In this document: positions 18,862 through 27,486 of the stretch, in pieces
How the letters are laid out: each line of letters opens with the position of its first letter
Position numbering within the stretch: the stretch's first letter is position 1
Source: Arthrobacter sp. Marseille-P9274
GTDB taxonomy: Bacteria; Actinomycetota; Actinomycetes; Actinomycetales; Micrococcaceae
Assembly (NCBI RefSeq): GCF_946892675.1
Contig: NZ_CAMPOV010000001.1
Location: 2,330,033 to 2,394,032 of the forward strand
Direction: 5' to 3'
DNA: 64,000 nucleotides
Translations under genes and position numbers: made by a program
The notes under the pieces: generated by a model
Told to the model about the DNA's origin: nothing
Databases searched by the model: none
What the model saw: the letters and a program-made list of their open reading frames with translations, nothing else

Positions 18862-20094
18862 TCACGCATGATCGACACGCTTCTCAGCCTGCAGCGCGTT
18901 GGCGACGCGAAACTTGAGCACGTTCACATAAATGCCGAACGCGAGCAACCCCAGCCCCAGCACTGGTCCGAGCAACGGAATGGCGGCTAAGAACAAACCG
19001 ATGACGACGGTGAGAACAATCATCGAGATCCCAGACGCCTTGTGCATTCCAGGCGAGTGCACCCGGTCCTTGTCCGTGACTGTCACGAAGTGCTTTCCCA
19101 CCCGCACTCGTGTGGCTCCCTGCGCAGCATCGCGGCCAGTAGGTTGGTGAGTTCCAGCTTCCCGTGTCTGAGAAGCGGGCGGCAGTGCCCCAGCGCCAGC
19201 ATTCTGCTGCCGTGTCCGGCTGGCCCGTTCAGCTTCGGTGTATGCCGGCGGGACTGAGTAAGACAGGGCTTCATCAACCAAGGGCGGGAAAGCGGGCATC
19301 GTCCGCAGCCACCCGTCACTGAGGTCAGCCGCCCTCGCCCCTTGGATGATCAAGTCGGCGGCGAGTCCCGAACCCTTGATTTTTGCCCAGACGCCGAGTT
19401 GCTTCCCCAAGTCCTCTACGTGGCGAATTGTGGGGAGGTAGTGGGCCGACGTTGTGGCGGTCAATTGGCCTACGCGTTCACCATCAAGCCTGACTTCGAC
19501 GAGTTCTTTTTCAGTACTGTTCTTGAGAACGTGCACCAATCGATGCATGGTCAGGATGACCATGCCCTCTCCCGACGTGGGCACGTAGTTAAACAGGTGG
19601 TCGAAGTGTTTGTCTTCTCCCGTGACCTGCAACGCGCCGCCCCACGGCAGTATGGCAGCGTCTGAAAGGCTGGCGTTATTCAGCGGGATAATCTGGTCTG
19701 CGGCAGGAAGGGCTACTCGGATGTTTGCATGGAACCGGGTCGAGTCTCTCCCCGTCTCCCAGTCCCGCTGCTTCCGACGGACGGCCCAGATCGACGCTTT
19801 GGTGGTGGCCACGGCTCCGGAGGCCGTAATCCGGTGGATGACATCTCGGTATTCGGCAGCCACGGGCCGCCCGAGATAGCCGACAACGTGTCCGCCAATG
19901 CGGACGGAGATCGCATTGGCATCGAAGGGATTGTCCGGCTCCGGGATCAGAACCGCTTCGAACTCTTCGCTGACCTGCTCGTCGAGCCTGGGCTTCCTGC
20001 CCAGCGCCGCGAGGATCTGAGCCTCTCGATAGTACTCACCGACGATTTCGTAATTGGCCCAGTTCAAATTGCCTGGTAAGAAATACCTCTCCAT
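18862..20094 (-). CDS. HIRAN-domain protein with two C-terminal membrane helices
   Basis: 410-residue protein. Residues about 14-110 form a HIRAN domain: VVGEYY.. EIVGEYYREA, FEAVLIPEPDNPFDANAISV and GGHVVGYLGRPVAAEY match its core pattern. HIRAN binds DNA ends or single-stranded DNA in Rad5/HLTF-type proteins. A second region (about 170-270: VEVRLDGERVGQLT) repeats the strand order and may be a diverged copy. A Thr/Gln/Ala-rich linker leads to two hydrophobic segments near 350-395 (ISMIVLTVVIGLFLAAIPLL), so the sensor domain would be tethered to the membrane. ATG at 20094 follows GGGGGA. No helicase or nuclease is fused. First gene of the accessory operon; function unknown. Confidence 0.8.
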   Translation of the reverse strand: MERYFLPGNLNWANYEIVGEYYREAQILAALGRKPRLDEQVSEEFEAVLIPEPDNPFDANAISVRIGGHVVGYLGRPVAAEYRDVIHRITASGAVATTKASIWAVRRKQRDWETGRDSTRFHANIRVALPAADQIIPLNNASLSDAAILPWGGALQVTGEDKHFDHLFNYVPTSGEGMVILTMHRLVHVLKNSTEKELVEVRLDGERVGQLTATTSAHYLPTIRHVEDLGKQLGVWAKIKGSGLAADLIIQGARAADLSDGWLRTMPAFPPLVDEALSYSVPPAYTEAERASRTRQQNAGAGALPPASQTREAGTHQPTGRDAAQGATRVRVGKHFVTVTDKDRVHSPGMHKASGISMIVLTVVIGLFLAAIPLLGPVLGLGLLAFGIYVNVLKFRVANALQAEKRVDHA

Positions 20095-20664
20095 TTGTCC
20101 CCCATTTTTGATTCGGATCTCCGAGCGAGCTGCTCCGGTGGTGGTAGCTCATAGCCGCAGTCGATTAACCGATTCAGTGCCCCCACACCTTAAAGACTAG
20201 CGGGAAGGACCGACAGAAAAAGACTCCCTGCCCGGCGCGAACCACGACAGGGGGCTTTCTTGTGTCCCAAGTTCCCATCCGCTGGGGGCGCAGCGGCCGC
20301 ACAGGACATAGAGGAACGCGCTCTTAGATCCCTCTTGGAACCGGAAAGTGCCCATCCGACGCGTGTCATCCGCATGTTGCTCCGGCGTCAGTCTGGCACG
20401 GCTTGAAGCAGGCCGGGCTGGACGTAAGTCTTTTGGGAAGTCATGCCGTCCTGGGGTTCTGCTGGGTCTGTACCTCGTAGAGTTCAGCGGCTTTGACGCG
20501 TGGAACTGGACCGCCGCTGCGGAGTTCCGGGTGCAGGTCATCGACTTCGCGGAGTAAGGATGCGCCAAAGTGCGGCAGTCGCCCGAATATATCCCGAGCC
20601 AGATAACTTCGCTGTCGTTCGTGACATGTGCCAAAGGTACGTTGGTCACGTTAGTCTCTCCATA
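20095..20664. other. Unassigned region between accessory operon and rpsI
   Basis: About 570 bp with no confident gene. On the minus strand 20650-20441 is open for 69 codons with coding-like composition (LLREVDDLHPELRSGG, VKAAELYEVQ) but no ATG or GTG start, so it looks like a gene remnant. Its TGA overlaps an ATG for an 18-codon ORF. A 7-bp stem CTCCCTG/CAGGGGG near 20224-20255 followed by CTTTCTT may be a terminator. The promoter of the HIRAN gene should lie in 20100-20200, where GTCGATTAACCGATTC shows partial dyad symmetry. Confidence 0.35.
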
Positions 20665-20715
20665 TTCCTCCCGTGTTCCTCCGTGGTTCCTGTATTGGTT
20701 CCTGTCTTGGTTCCT
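20665..20715. repeat. Five helically phased TTCCT (AGGAA) repeats
   Basis: TTCCT occurs at 20665, 20676, 20687, 20699 and 20711, with periods 11, 11, 12 and 12. The surrounding bases are partly conserved: TTCCTGTATTGG and TTCCTGTCTTGG are near-identical. Spacing close to one helical turn suggests a multimeric protein-binding site, or an iteron or integrase-arm remnant. It lies about 35 bp beyond the rpsI terminator. Confidence 0.7.
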
Positions 20716-20750
20716 CGGAGGGGGTAGTCGTTCTTCACGTTAAAGCGGAA

Positions 20751-20784
20751 CACCCCGCCCGGTGGAAAACCACGGGACGGGGTG
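20751..20784 (-). terminator. Terminator after rpsI
   Basis: A 15-position stem (CACCCCGTCCCGTGG on the minus strand) with one mismatch and a TTTT loop, 36 bp after the rpsI stop and followed by TTCCGCTTT. It closes the rplM-rpsI unit. Confidence 0.78.
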
Positions 20785-20819
20785 CCACTGCAGTCCGGGA
20801 CGAGCCCGGCGAAGCAGGT

Positions 20820-21317
20820 TTAGCGCTTCGAGTACTGCGGAGCCTTGCGGGCCTTCTTGAGACCGGCCTTCTTACGCTCGATGATGCGAGCGTCGCGGGT
20901 CAGGAAGCCGGCCTTCTTCAGGGTCGGACGGTTGTTTTCCCGGTCGATCTCGTTCAGCGCACGGGCAACGCCCAGGCGCAGCGCACCGGCCTGGCCGGAG
21001 GGGCCGCCGCCGTGGATGCGGGCGATGACGTCGTAAGCGCCTTCCAGTTCCAGGATCTTGAACGGATCGTTCACTTCCTGCTGGTGCAGCTTGTTCGGGA
21101 AGTAGTTGGCCAGCTCGCGGTCGTTGATGGTCCACTTGCCCGAACCCGGGACAACGCGGACACGGGCAACGGCTTCCTTGCGGCGGCCGACGGCGGAGCC
21201 GGCAACGGTCAGGGCCGGGCGCTCCTTGGCAACGGTCTCGGAGGCGGGAGCGCTCTCCGAGGTGTAGCTGGTGAGGGTCTCGCCCTCGTTGTTCAGCTCT
21301 TCAGTATTCTGAGCCAC
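20820..21317 (-). CDS. rpsI: 30S ribosomal protein S9
   Basis: 165 residues. The conserved S9 core begins near residue 40 ([15 protein letters not shown]) and ends in the invariant C-terminal tail [12 protein letters not shown] that reaches the ribosomal P site. An acidic, Thr/Ser-rich N-terminal extension of about 38 residues is typical of actinobacterial S9. GTG start with AAGGAG five bases upstream. Follows rplM by 39 bp in the usual rplM-rpsI operon. Confidence 0.97.
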   Translation of the reverse strand: MAQNTEELNNEGETLTSYTSESAPASETVAKERPALTVAGSAVGRRKEAVARVRVVPGSGKWTINDRELANYFPNKLHQQEVNDPFKILELEGAYDVIARIHGGGPSGQAGALRLGVARALNEIDRENNRPTLKKAGFLTRDARIIERKKAGLKKARKAPQYSKR

Positions 21318-21356
21318 GGTTCTCCTTGAATGAATTCTTTAGCTTGGTGGCCAGGA

Positions 21357-21800
21357 CTACTGGGCGACCTGGGTGATTTCGAAGGACTTCGGCTGCTGGG
21401 CAGCATGCGGGTGCTCAGGACCCGCGTAGACCTTCAGCTTGCTCAGCTGCTGGGCAGCCAGGGAGTTCTTCGGCAGCATGCCCTTGATGGCCTTCTCAAC
21501 TGCGCGCACCGGGTTCTTTTCCAGCAGCTCGGCGTAGTTGACGGAGGACAGGCCACCCGGGTAACCGGAGTGGCGGTAGGCACGCTTCTGTTCGAGCTTG
21601 GCGCCGGTCAGGGCGACCTTCTCAGCGTTGATGATGATGACGAAATCGCCCATGTCCATATGAGGAGCAAAGGTCGGCTTGTGCTTTCCGCGCAGCAGTG
21701 TTGCGGTCTGGCTGGCAAGACGACCCAGGACAACGTCGGTGGCGTCAATGACGTGCCACTGGCGGTTGATATCGCCGGGCTTCGGAGTGTACGTACGCAC
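21357..21800 (-). CDS. rplM: 50S ribosomal protein L13
   Basis: 147 residues at the GTG start ([19 protein letters not shown]). The L13 core shows [35 protein letters not shown] and [10 protein letters not shown]. The upstream in-frame extension to 21860 is Cys-rich, unlike L13, and is not used; CGAAGG lies about eight bases before the GTG. First gene of the rplM-rpsI unit and divergent from the Flp pilus locus. Confidence 0.95.
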   Translation of the reverse strand: MRTYTPKPGDINRQWHVIDATDVVLGRLASQTATLLRGKHKPTFAPHMDMGDFVIIINAEKVALTGAKLEQKRAYRHSGYPGGLSSVNYAELLEKNPVRAVEKAIKGMLPKNSLAAQQLSKLKVYAGPEHPHAAQQPKSFEITQVAQ

Positions 21801-22337
21801 GGTTTTGGCCTTCGTTTCTTGTTTGCAAGTAGCGGCGCACCCAGTCGGGCACGCACACAAGTTCTCTCATGCGCTACCGGAATCTCAGGTGAGGACTGAA
21901 ATGTAACCAGTGGTCCAGAGGGCCTCGGCCACGTCCGCGGATCAGGTAGCCCTGCAACTGGGCAAACGCGCGGATATGGACGCATCGAGGTTGGACACGC
22001 ACAACGACTACCAAGGATATCGCGCCGCACCATCAGAGGTCAAAGGGAGCTCCGCTGGCCCCTCTTCCAAGCCGGCAAAGTCCGGCCCCCAAACTCCCGC
22101 ATCGATCCAGACACGCCGAAGGTCGCGGCCTCCGATAACATTTTGATAACAACGGAAAGAAGGACTTGGTTAAACCTTGTACTTTCCGCTTACTATGGAT
22201 TTCGGTTTGGGGGCCAAAATCAACTCCTTCGAGACTTCCCTCTCGAATAGTTGGGGGCATTTCTGCGGTATCTCCCTGCCATCAGTAATGAATCCGAATG
22301 ACCCCAACGGTCATTCTCACTTCAGGAGTTGAATCTT
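21801..22337. other. Divergent regulatory region between rplM and flp
   Basis: About 540 bp without a supported gene. The right half is clearly more AT-rich than core DNA. It should hold the rplM promoter on the minus strand and the Flp/Tad promoter on the plus strand. A possible plus-strand pair, TTGGTT near 22168 and TACTAT near 22193, has a long spacer and is weak. Confidence 0.35.
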
Positions 22338-22598
22338 ATGCTCGGTCTGTACATGAACGTGCGCAATTTCGTCACCAGCCGCCTTGCCCGCGAAGAAAAG
22401 GGCGCCACCGCCGTCGAATACGGCATCATGGTCGCTCTCATCGCCGTCGCCATCATCGCCGCCGTCACCCTTCTCGGAGGAACGGTTACTCAGAAGTTTT
22501 CTGAGGCGCAGTGTGCGATTTCCGGTAAGACTTACAGTGCGGCTACGGTCGCTGGCGAGGGCGGGGCGACCGTTACAGCCGCTGCTAAGTGCGCGTGA
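22338..22598 (+). CDS. flp: Flp/Fap-family pilin
   Basis: 86-residue major pilin. A class III leader ends in EEKG, with predicted prepilin peptidase cleavage after Gly22; the mature N-terminus is ATAVEYG with the required Glu at +5 and Tyr at +6. A hydrophobic helix (IMVALIAVAIIAAVTLLGG) follows and packs into the fibre. Two cysteines in the C-terminal part (QCAIS and KCA) could form a disulfide. ATG at 22338 has AGGAG nine bases upstream; a TTG at 22329 is a less likely start. First gene of the tad locus, separated from tadE by a hairpin. Confidence 0.93.
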   Translation: MLGLYMNVRNFVTSRLAREEKGATAVEYGIMVALIAVAIIAAVTLLGGTVTQKFSEAQCAISGKTYSAATVAGEGGATVTAAAKCA

Positions 22599-22619
22599 CG
22601 CTGACCATCCGCTAACTGG

Positions 22620-22658
22620 TTGTGGGCTAGATGGTGGCTTCCACCCTCCAGCCCACAA
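22620..22658 (+). terminator. Hairpin between flp and tadE, possible attenuator
   Basis: TTGTGGGCT (22620-22628) pairs with AGCCCACAA (22650-22658), and an inner GGTGG/CCACC stem closes on a CTT loop. No T-run follows, so partial termination or 3'-end protection of the pilin mRNA is more likely than a full stop. It covers the alternative start at 22631 of the next ORF. Confidence 0.55.
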
Positions 22659-22678
22659 CTTCGTCGTTCGAGCTGCTG

Positions 22679-23083
22679 ATGTTTAGACCATCCAAAGAAC
22701 GAGGCGCTGCGGCCGTGGAGTTTGCATTGGTTGTACCGCTCTTACTCGTGCTCCTGCTCGGCATTCTAGAGTTCGGCCGGGTGTACAATGCCCAAATCAC
22801 CCTCGCACAAGCAGCGAGGGAAGGGGCGCGCGTCATGGCCATCGAAAATAACGAGGCTCAAGCCAAATCCTCAATTATTCAGGCAGCCGCGGCTTTGGAT
22901 CCAGCCCACCTTTCTATCCAAATTGAATCGAGTGATCCCTCTATGAGTGGTCCCGTGTTTGTGGATAGGTGCCTTTCCGGCCACCAGGTGACAGTCAGAA
23001 TCACATATTCCCTCAGTACCATTACGGGGTTCTTCGGACCGACCAGTCTGAGTGGGCGGGGCGCCATGAGGTGTGGCGGTTGA
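22679..23083 (+). CDS. TadE-like minor pseudopilin
   Basis: 134-residue TadE-family protein. The sequence RGAAAVEFALVVPLLLVLLL shows a cleavage site after Gly9 with Glu at +5 and a hydrophobic helix, followed by EFGRVYNAQITLAQAAREGAR, the characteristic TadE continuation. ATG at 22679 is chosen because it puts few residues before the cleavage site; the upstream ATG at 22631 lies in the hairpin. The ribosome binding site is weak. Its stop overlaps the TTG start of the next gene. Confidence 0.87.
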   Translation: MFRPSKERGAAAVEFALVVPLLLVLLLGILEFGRVYNAQITLAQAAREGARVMAIENNEAQAKSSIIQAAAALDPAHLSIQIESSDPSMSGPVFVDRCLSGHQVTVRITYSLSTITGFFGPTSLSGRGAMRCGG

Positions 23084-24099
23084 AACGAGTCAAGGACGAG
23101 CAAGGCGCTACTGCTGTCCTGGTGTCGATCCTCTTAGTCGTGCTCCTGGGGTTCGCCGCCCTGGTCGTCGATATGGGACGGCTCTACTCAGAAAAGGCGC
23201 AGCTACAAAACGCCGCCGACGCGGTGGCACTCTCATTGGCCAAGTCGTGTGCCGACAAGCCTAGCGGCGTTGCCTGCACTACACCGGCTGCGCACGCCCT
23301 GGCTTTGGCCGGGGCGAATCTTGATGATGGGACCGTTCGGATCATCGAGGCAGACACCTCTATCAAGAATCGCGTCAAAGTGACTACCGGAACGCGCGAT
23401 GAAGCGGGCCGTGACTCCTTGCCGTACCTCCTGGCTCCGATACTCGGCATTACTGACACTGACGTTCGTGCCTCTGCGGCGGTGGCTTTCGGCGGCATCT
23501 CGGCAGGGCCCGCGGCTTTCCCTCTGGCATTCTCCGAATGCCAGTTCACACTTACTGGCGGAATCCAGCTAGTGGCCAGTAAGGGTGTCACAATGCCGGG
23601 TTGCACCTCGAGCAGCGGAAACCTGATTCCTGGGGGCTTCGGATACCTGAAATCCTCAGATTCCACGAAGTGTGACGTTTACGCTCAGGCATCGGCAACC
23701 ATCGGAGTACCGAGCGCCACGGGCAATGACGAACCTTCGGTCTGCAAGGCCCTGCTTGAACAATGGATGGCTACCTTGCAACAGACAGGCAGCGAAGTGA
23801 TAGTCCTGCTTCCGGTATTCCATAAGACTGAAGGAACCGGTAACGGCGGGCAATACTTCATTAAACAATTTGCCGCGTTCAGTGTTATGGGTTGGAAGTT
23901 TACTGGCGGAAATTGGAACGCTTCTCAACCCACAAAAGATCCGTACGTCTACAAGAATTCAGAGTTTACTGGGCAGAAGTGCACCGGTGACTGCCGAGGA
24001 ATCATCGGCAAGTTTATTCGATTCGCCACACTCGATGAGGACTTCAAACTTGGGGGCACCAGCGAACTGGGTGCCAGCTTGATCTATTTCACCGAGTGA
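23080..24099 (+). CDS. TadG-like Flp pilus assembly protein
   Basis: 339-residue protein with the N-terminal Tad motif (DEQGATAVLVSILLVVLLGF) and the helix continuation VDMGRLYSEKAQLQNAADA found in TadE/TadG. Position +5 after Gly9 is Leu, not Glu, so processing by prepilin peptidase is doubtful, as expected for TadG. The large extracytoplasmic part has several cysteines (ADKP.. SGVAC, SECQF, MPGC, KCDVY, SVCKA, KCTGDC). The TTG at 23080 overlaps the preceding TGA and follows AGGTG at 23069-23073. Composition is more AT-rich than the downstream tad ATPase genes. Confidence 0.82.
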   Translation: MKRVKDEQGATAVLVSILLVVLLGFAALVVDMGRLYSEKAQLQNAADAVALSLAKSCADKPSGVACTTPAAHALALAGANLDDGTVRIIEADTSIKNRVKVTTGTRDEAGRDSLPYLLAPILGITDTDVRASAAVAFGGISAGPAAFPLAFSECQFTLTGGIQLVASKGVTMPGCTSSSGNLIPGGFGYLKSSDSTKCDVYAQASATIGVPSATGNDEPSVCKALLEQWMATLQQTGSEVIVLLPVFHKTEGTGNGGQYFIKQFAAFSVMGWKFTGGNWNASQPTKDPYVYKNSEFTGQKCTGDCRGIIGKFIRFATLDEDFKLGGTSELGASLIYFTE

Positions 24100-24120
24100 C
24101 GAACCCAGATTGGGGACAGA

Positions 24121-24861
24121 ATGAAGTCGCGTTTAGTGGCTGCCATAGCCGCGACAGTGTTAGCTGTTGTCGGGGCGCTACTGGTCTTTGCATATGTTGG
24201 CAACGCCGACACCCGAGCCATGGCTGACATGCAACCTGCCTCTGTCCTCCTCGTAAAAACCGCTGTACCGGCCGGCACTCCTGCTGAAGCCCTAAATGCT
24301 TCGGTGGCTTCTACAAGCCTTCCAGCATCAGCAATTGCTCCCACTGCGTTAACAGACCTGTCCCAAAGCGCTGGAAAGGTCACTGCTGTCGATCTAGTGC
24401 CAGGCGAACAACTACTAACAGAGAGACTCGTGGCTCCTGAAGAAGTCCAAGCCGCCGGAGCGGTTGATGTCCCGAAAGGGCTGCAGGAAGTCAGCTTTCA
24501 GTTAGAACCGCAGCGAGTTGTGGGAGGGCGTCTTGTGGCCGGCGAGCATGTGGGTGTCTTTATCTCGATGGATAAGGGCGGCATCGAATCCAGTCCAGAG
24601 AAGGAAACGACACAACTCGTAGTCAGGAAAGCGCTTTTGACGGCAATCCAGCGTGCACCCCAGCCTGTGACTGAGGAGGGCGAGGCCGATTCCCAAGCGT
24701 TACCGGAGGGGTCGATGCTCGTCACCGTGGCAGTGGACGATAAAGCGGCACAGAAAATTGTGTTCGCTGCAGAATTTGCAAAAATCTGGCTGAGCAAAGA
24801 GCCGAAGGACGCGAAGGAAAGCAAGCCCACCGTTGTCCAGCGGTCCGAGGTCTACCGATGA
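24121..24861 (+). CDS. cpaB: CpaB/RcpC-like Flp pilus assembly protein
   Basis: 246-residue protein with an N-terminal membrane helix (about 5-26) and an SAF-like domain near 40-110 (VLLVKTAVPAGTPAE, VTAVDLVPGEQLLTERL), followed by a second beta-rich part. CpaB proteins stabilise or gate the pilus channel on the outer face of the membrane; Gram-positive versions act without a secretin. ATG follows GGGGACAGA. Its last four bases overlap the cpaE start (ATGA). Confidence 0.85.
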   Translation: MKSRLVAAIAATVLAVVGALLVFAYVGNADTRAMADMQPASVLLVKTAVPAGTPAEALNASVASTSLPASAIAPTALTDLSQSAGKVTAVDLVPGEQLLTERLVAPEEVQAAGAVDVPKGLQEVSFQLEPQRVVGGRLVAGEHVGVFISMDKGGIESSPEKETTQLVVRKALLTAIQRAPQPVTEEGEADSQALPEGSMLVTVAVDDKAAQKIVFAAEFAKIWLSKEPKDAKESKPTVVQRSEVYR

Positions 24862-26054
24862 GCCGGTTCATTTTCATCGGTTCTGACAAGGCGTTTGAAG
24901 AGAAGCTCCGACTGGCTGTGGCTGGCGGGTTGCCAGGAGAAGTCACGACATTCGCACCGGACGCTGCAGCGATGCAGCCGAGGGAACTACTGTCATTCAT
25001 TACCGGCGAGCGGCCCGAAGTCCTGATCTTGGGGCCGGGGCTGCCTGTCGATGATGCCCTTCGCCTAGCGACCGTATTCGACGTCCAGTTTCCGGAGATC
25101 AGCACGGTCCTCGTTGCCGAAGGTAATCCGGATCTGATCCTCCAGGCCATGCGCTCCGGAATCCGCGATCTGCTCAGCCCGATGGCTGACATCGCTTCGA
25201 TCCGCGTTCTATTGGAGCGCGCCTGCCAGGTCTTCGCCAGCCGATTCCGGTTGGAACAGCCGAATGCCGCGCAGCCGCGCGAGCAGGGACTGGTCATAGG
25301 CGTGATTTCCCCTAAGGGCGGAGTCGGCAAGACAACCGTCGCCACGAACGTCGCGGTGGGGCTGGGCAAGATGGCGCCCATGAGCGTGGTGCTCGTTGAC
25401 CTCGATCTTCAGTTCGGCGACATTGCATCGAGCCTCTACCTGAACCCCGAGCACACCATTCTGGATGCCGTCTCGAACCCGGCCAGCCAGGATTCCCTGG
25501 TGCTCAAGGCGTTCCTGACGGTGCATCCGGCCAACATCTACGCCTTGTGTGCCCCTATGGATCCGGTCGCGGCAGACTTCGTCTCCGCCAACCAGGTGAC
25601 CCACCTCCTGCAGCAGCTGACCGCGCAGTTCCGGTACGTCGTCGTCGACACTGGCCCGGGTCTGACCGAACACACGCTTGCCGCCTTGGAGCAGTGCACC
25701 GACGCAATCTGGGTGGCAGGCATGGATGTCTCGAGCGTCCGCAGCCTGCGGATGGGCACTGACGTACTCCGCAGGCTGGAATTGCTGCCGGAGCATCGGC
25801 ACGTTGTGCTCAACTTTGCGGACACAAAATCCGGACTGGCAGTCCAAGACGTCGAAGCAAGCCTGAACGCTCCGGTCGACGTCGCGCTCCCCCGGTCGAA
25901 GGCACTGAGCTATGCGACGAACCGCGGCATTCCTGTTCTGCAAGAAGACGTTAAGGATCCTGCCACCAAGGGGCTGAAGTCCCTCGTTGAACGGTTCGAC
26001 CCGGCGTGGCGGGAGAAGCGGCGGAGCCTTCACCGCAGGGCGGTGCTGCAGTGA
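24858..26054 (+). CDS. cpaE: CpaE/TadZ-like MinD-family ATPase
   Basis: 398-residue protein placing the pilus machine at the cell pole or membrane. Residues 1-125 form a receiver-like domain (VLILGPGLPVDDAL, GIRDLLSP) and about 145-380 a MinD/ParA ATPase with the deviant Walker A SPKGGVGKTT at 151-160, VVLVDLDLQFGD (Walker A' region) and VVVDTGPGL. The phosphorylatable Asp of true receivers is not evident. Translation is coupled on both sides: ATGA overlap with cpaB and GTGA overlap with cpaF. Confidence 0.92.
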   Translation: MSRFIFIGSDKAFEEKLRLAVAGGLPGEVTTFAPDAAAMQPRELLSFITGERPEVLILGPGLPVDDALRLATVFDVQFPEISTVLVAEGNPDLILQAMRSGIRDLLSPMADIASIRVLLERACQVFASRFRLEQPNAAQPREQGLVIGVISPKGGVGKTTVATNVAVGLGKMAPMSVVLVDLDLQFGDIASSLYLNPEHTILDAVSNPASQDSLVLKAFLTVHPANIYALCAPMDPVAADFVSANQVTHLLQQLTAQFRYVVVDTGPGLTEHTLAALEQCTDAIWVAGMDVSSVRSLRMGTDVLRRLELLPEHRHVVLNFADTKSGLAVQDVEASLNAPVDVALPRSKALSYATNRGIPVLQEDVKDPATKGLKSLVERFDPAWREKRRSLHRRAVLQ

Positions 26055-27484
26055 AGCTCTCCGAACGGTTCGGCGCCCTGGCCCAGAATGCTCAGGAAAC
26101 GCCGTCGACACCAGCAGTGGTTCCTGCACGAGTTCCTGCAGCGGAAGCCAGGCCCAAGCCTGCTCCAACTGCTGTGGAATCGGTGGTCGCGCCAGTCGAT
26201 GCGCTGGCCGGGCTGAAGCAGCGGGCTGCGACCGCGTTGTTCGACCGCATGGGTGCCAGGATCAGCGATACCACGATGACCGAAGAGGACCTTCGGGCGA
26301 TGGCCCGCGAGGAGCTCGGCCAGATCATCGACGAGGAACAGGTGCCGTTGTCGGCCGAAGAACGCCGGCGCCTGATCCGCGATGTGGCCGACGACGTCAT
26401 GGGATACGGACCGCTGCAGCGGTTCCTCGATGATGAGAGCGTCACCGAAATCATGGTGAACCGGATGGACCAGATCTACGTCGAACGGAAGGGCCACGTC
26501 ACGTTGACGGACGCCCGTTTTGGTTCCGAGGAACATCTGCGCAAGGTCATCGAACGGATCGTGTCCAAGGTGGGACGCCGGATCGACGAATCATCACCGC
26601 TGGTGGACGCCCGTTTGGAGGACGGCTCGCGCGTCAACGCGGTTATTCCGCCGCTGGCCGTCAACGGCTCATCGCTGACGATCCGAAAGTTCAGCAAGGT
26701 TCCGCTGACGGTGCAGAACCTGATCAACTTCGGGACGATGACTCCCGAGATGGCCGAGCTGCTCGATGCCTGCGTCAAGGCCAAGCTCAACATCATCGTC
26801 TCGGGCGGAACCGGTACCGGTAAGACCACGCTGCTCAATGTGCTCTCGTCCTTCCTCCCGGAATCCGACCGGATCGTCACCATCGAGGATGCCGTCGAAC
26901 TTCAGCTTCAACAGCAGCACATCGTACGGCTGGAGAGCCGGCCGCCGAACACCGAGGGCAAGGGCGCGGTTACGATCCGGGACCTGCTGCGGAACTCGCT
27001 GCGTATGCGACCCGACCGCATTGTGGTCGGCGAGGTCCGCGGCGGCGAATCGCTGGACATGCTCCAGGCGATGAATACCGGCCACGACGGCTCTCTCTCG
27101 ACAGTTCACGCCAACTCGCCGCGCGACGCCGTGGCCCGTCTGGAGACCCTGGTGCTCATGGCCGGCATGGACCTTCCGCTACGCGCCATTCGCGAACAGA
27201 TCGCCTCCGCGGTCGACCTCATCATCCAGATCGCCCGTCTGCGCGACGGCACGCGCCGGATCACCCATGTCACCGAGGTCCAAGGCATGGAGGGCGACGT
27301 CGTCACGCTCCAAGACGCGTTCATTTTCGACTACTCGGCGGGCGTTGGTCCCGATGGGCGCTTCTTGGGCCGACCGGTACCGACGGGCATCCGTCCGCGC
27401 TTCATTGAGAAGTTCGAGGACATGGGCATCGCGGTTTCCCCCGCCGTCTTCGGCCAGCAGTCACGGTTGGGCGGGCGGCACTAG
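26051..27484 (+). CDS. cpaF: CpaF/TadA-family secretion ATPase
   Basis: 477-residue hexameric ATPase powering Flp pilus assembly. An N-terminal Pro/Ala-rich leader (about 15-55) precedes the all-helical domain and [14 protein letters not shown]. The motor domain has Walker [10 protein letters not shown] at 252-260, [12 protein letters not shown] (Asp box), [11 protein letters not shown] (Walker B) and [16 protein letters not shown] (His box). GTG at 26051 overlaps the cpaE stop. Length and motifs are complete, so the locus is probably functional. Confidence 0.95.
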   Translation: MKLSERFGALAQNAQETPSTPAVVPARVPAAEARPKPAPTAVESVVAPVDALAGLKQRAATALFDRMGARISDTTMTEEDLRAMAREELGQIIDEEQVPLSAEERRRLIRDVADDVMGYGPLQRFLDDESVTEIMVNRMDQIYVERKGHVTLTDARFGSEEHLRKVIERIVSKVGRRIDESSPLVDARLEDGSRVNAVIPPLAVNGSSLTIRKFSKVPLTVQNLINFGTMTPEMAELLDACVKAKLNIIVSGGTGTGKTTLLNVLSSFLPESDRIVTIEDAVELQLQQQHIVRLESRPPNTEGKGAVTIRDLLRNSLRMRPDRIVVGEVRGGESLDMLQAMNTGHDGSLSTVHANSPRDAVARLETLVLMAGMDLPLRAIREQIASAVDLIIQIARLRDGTRRITHVTEVQGMEGDVVTLQDAFIFDYSAGVGPDGRFLGRPVPTGIRPRFIEKFEDMGIAVSPAVFGQQSRLGGRH

Positions 27485-27486
27485 CC

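Noticed and set aside
20190-20375. 61-codon minus-strand frame and overlapping 150-codon frame to 20649
   Set aside because: Composition unlike a protein and no RBS; kept only as unassigned region.
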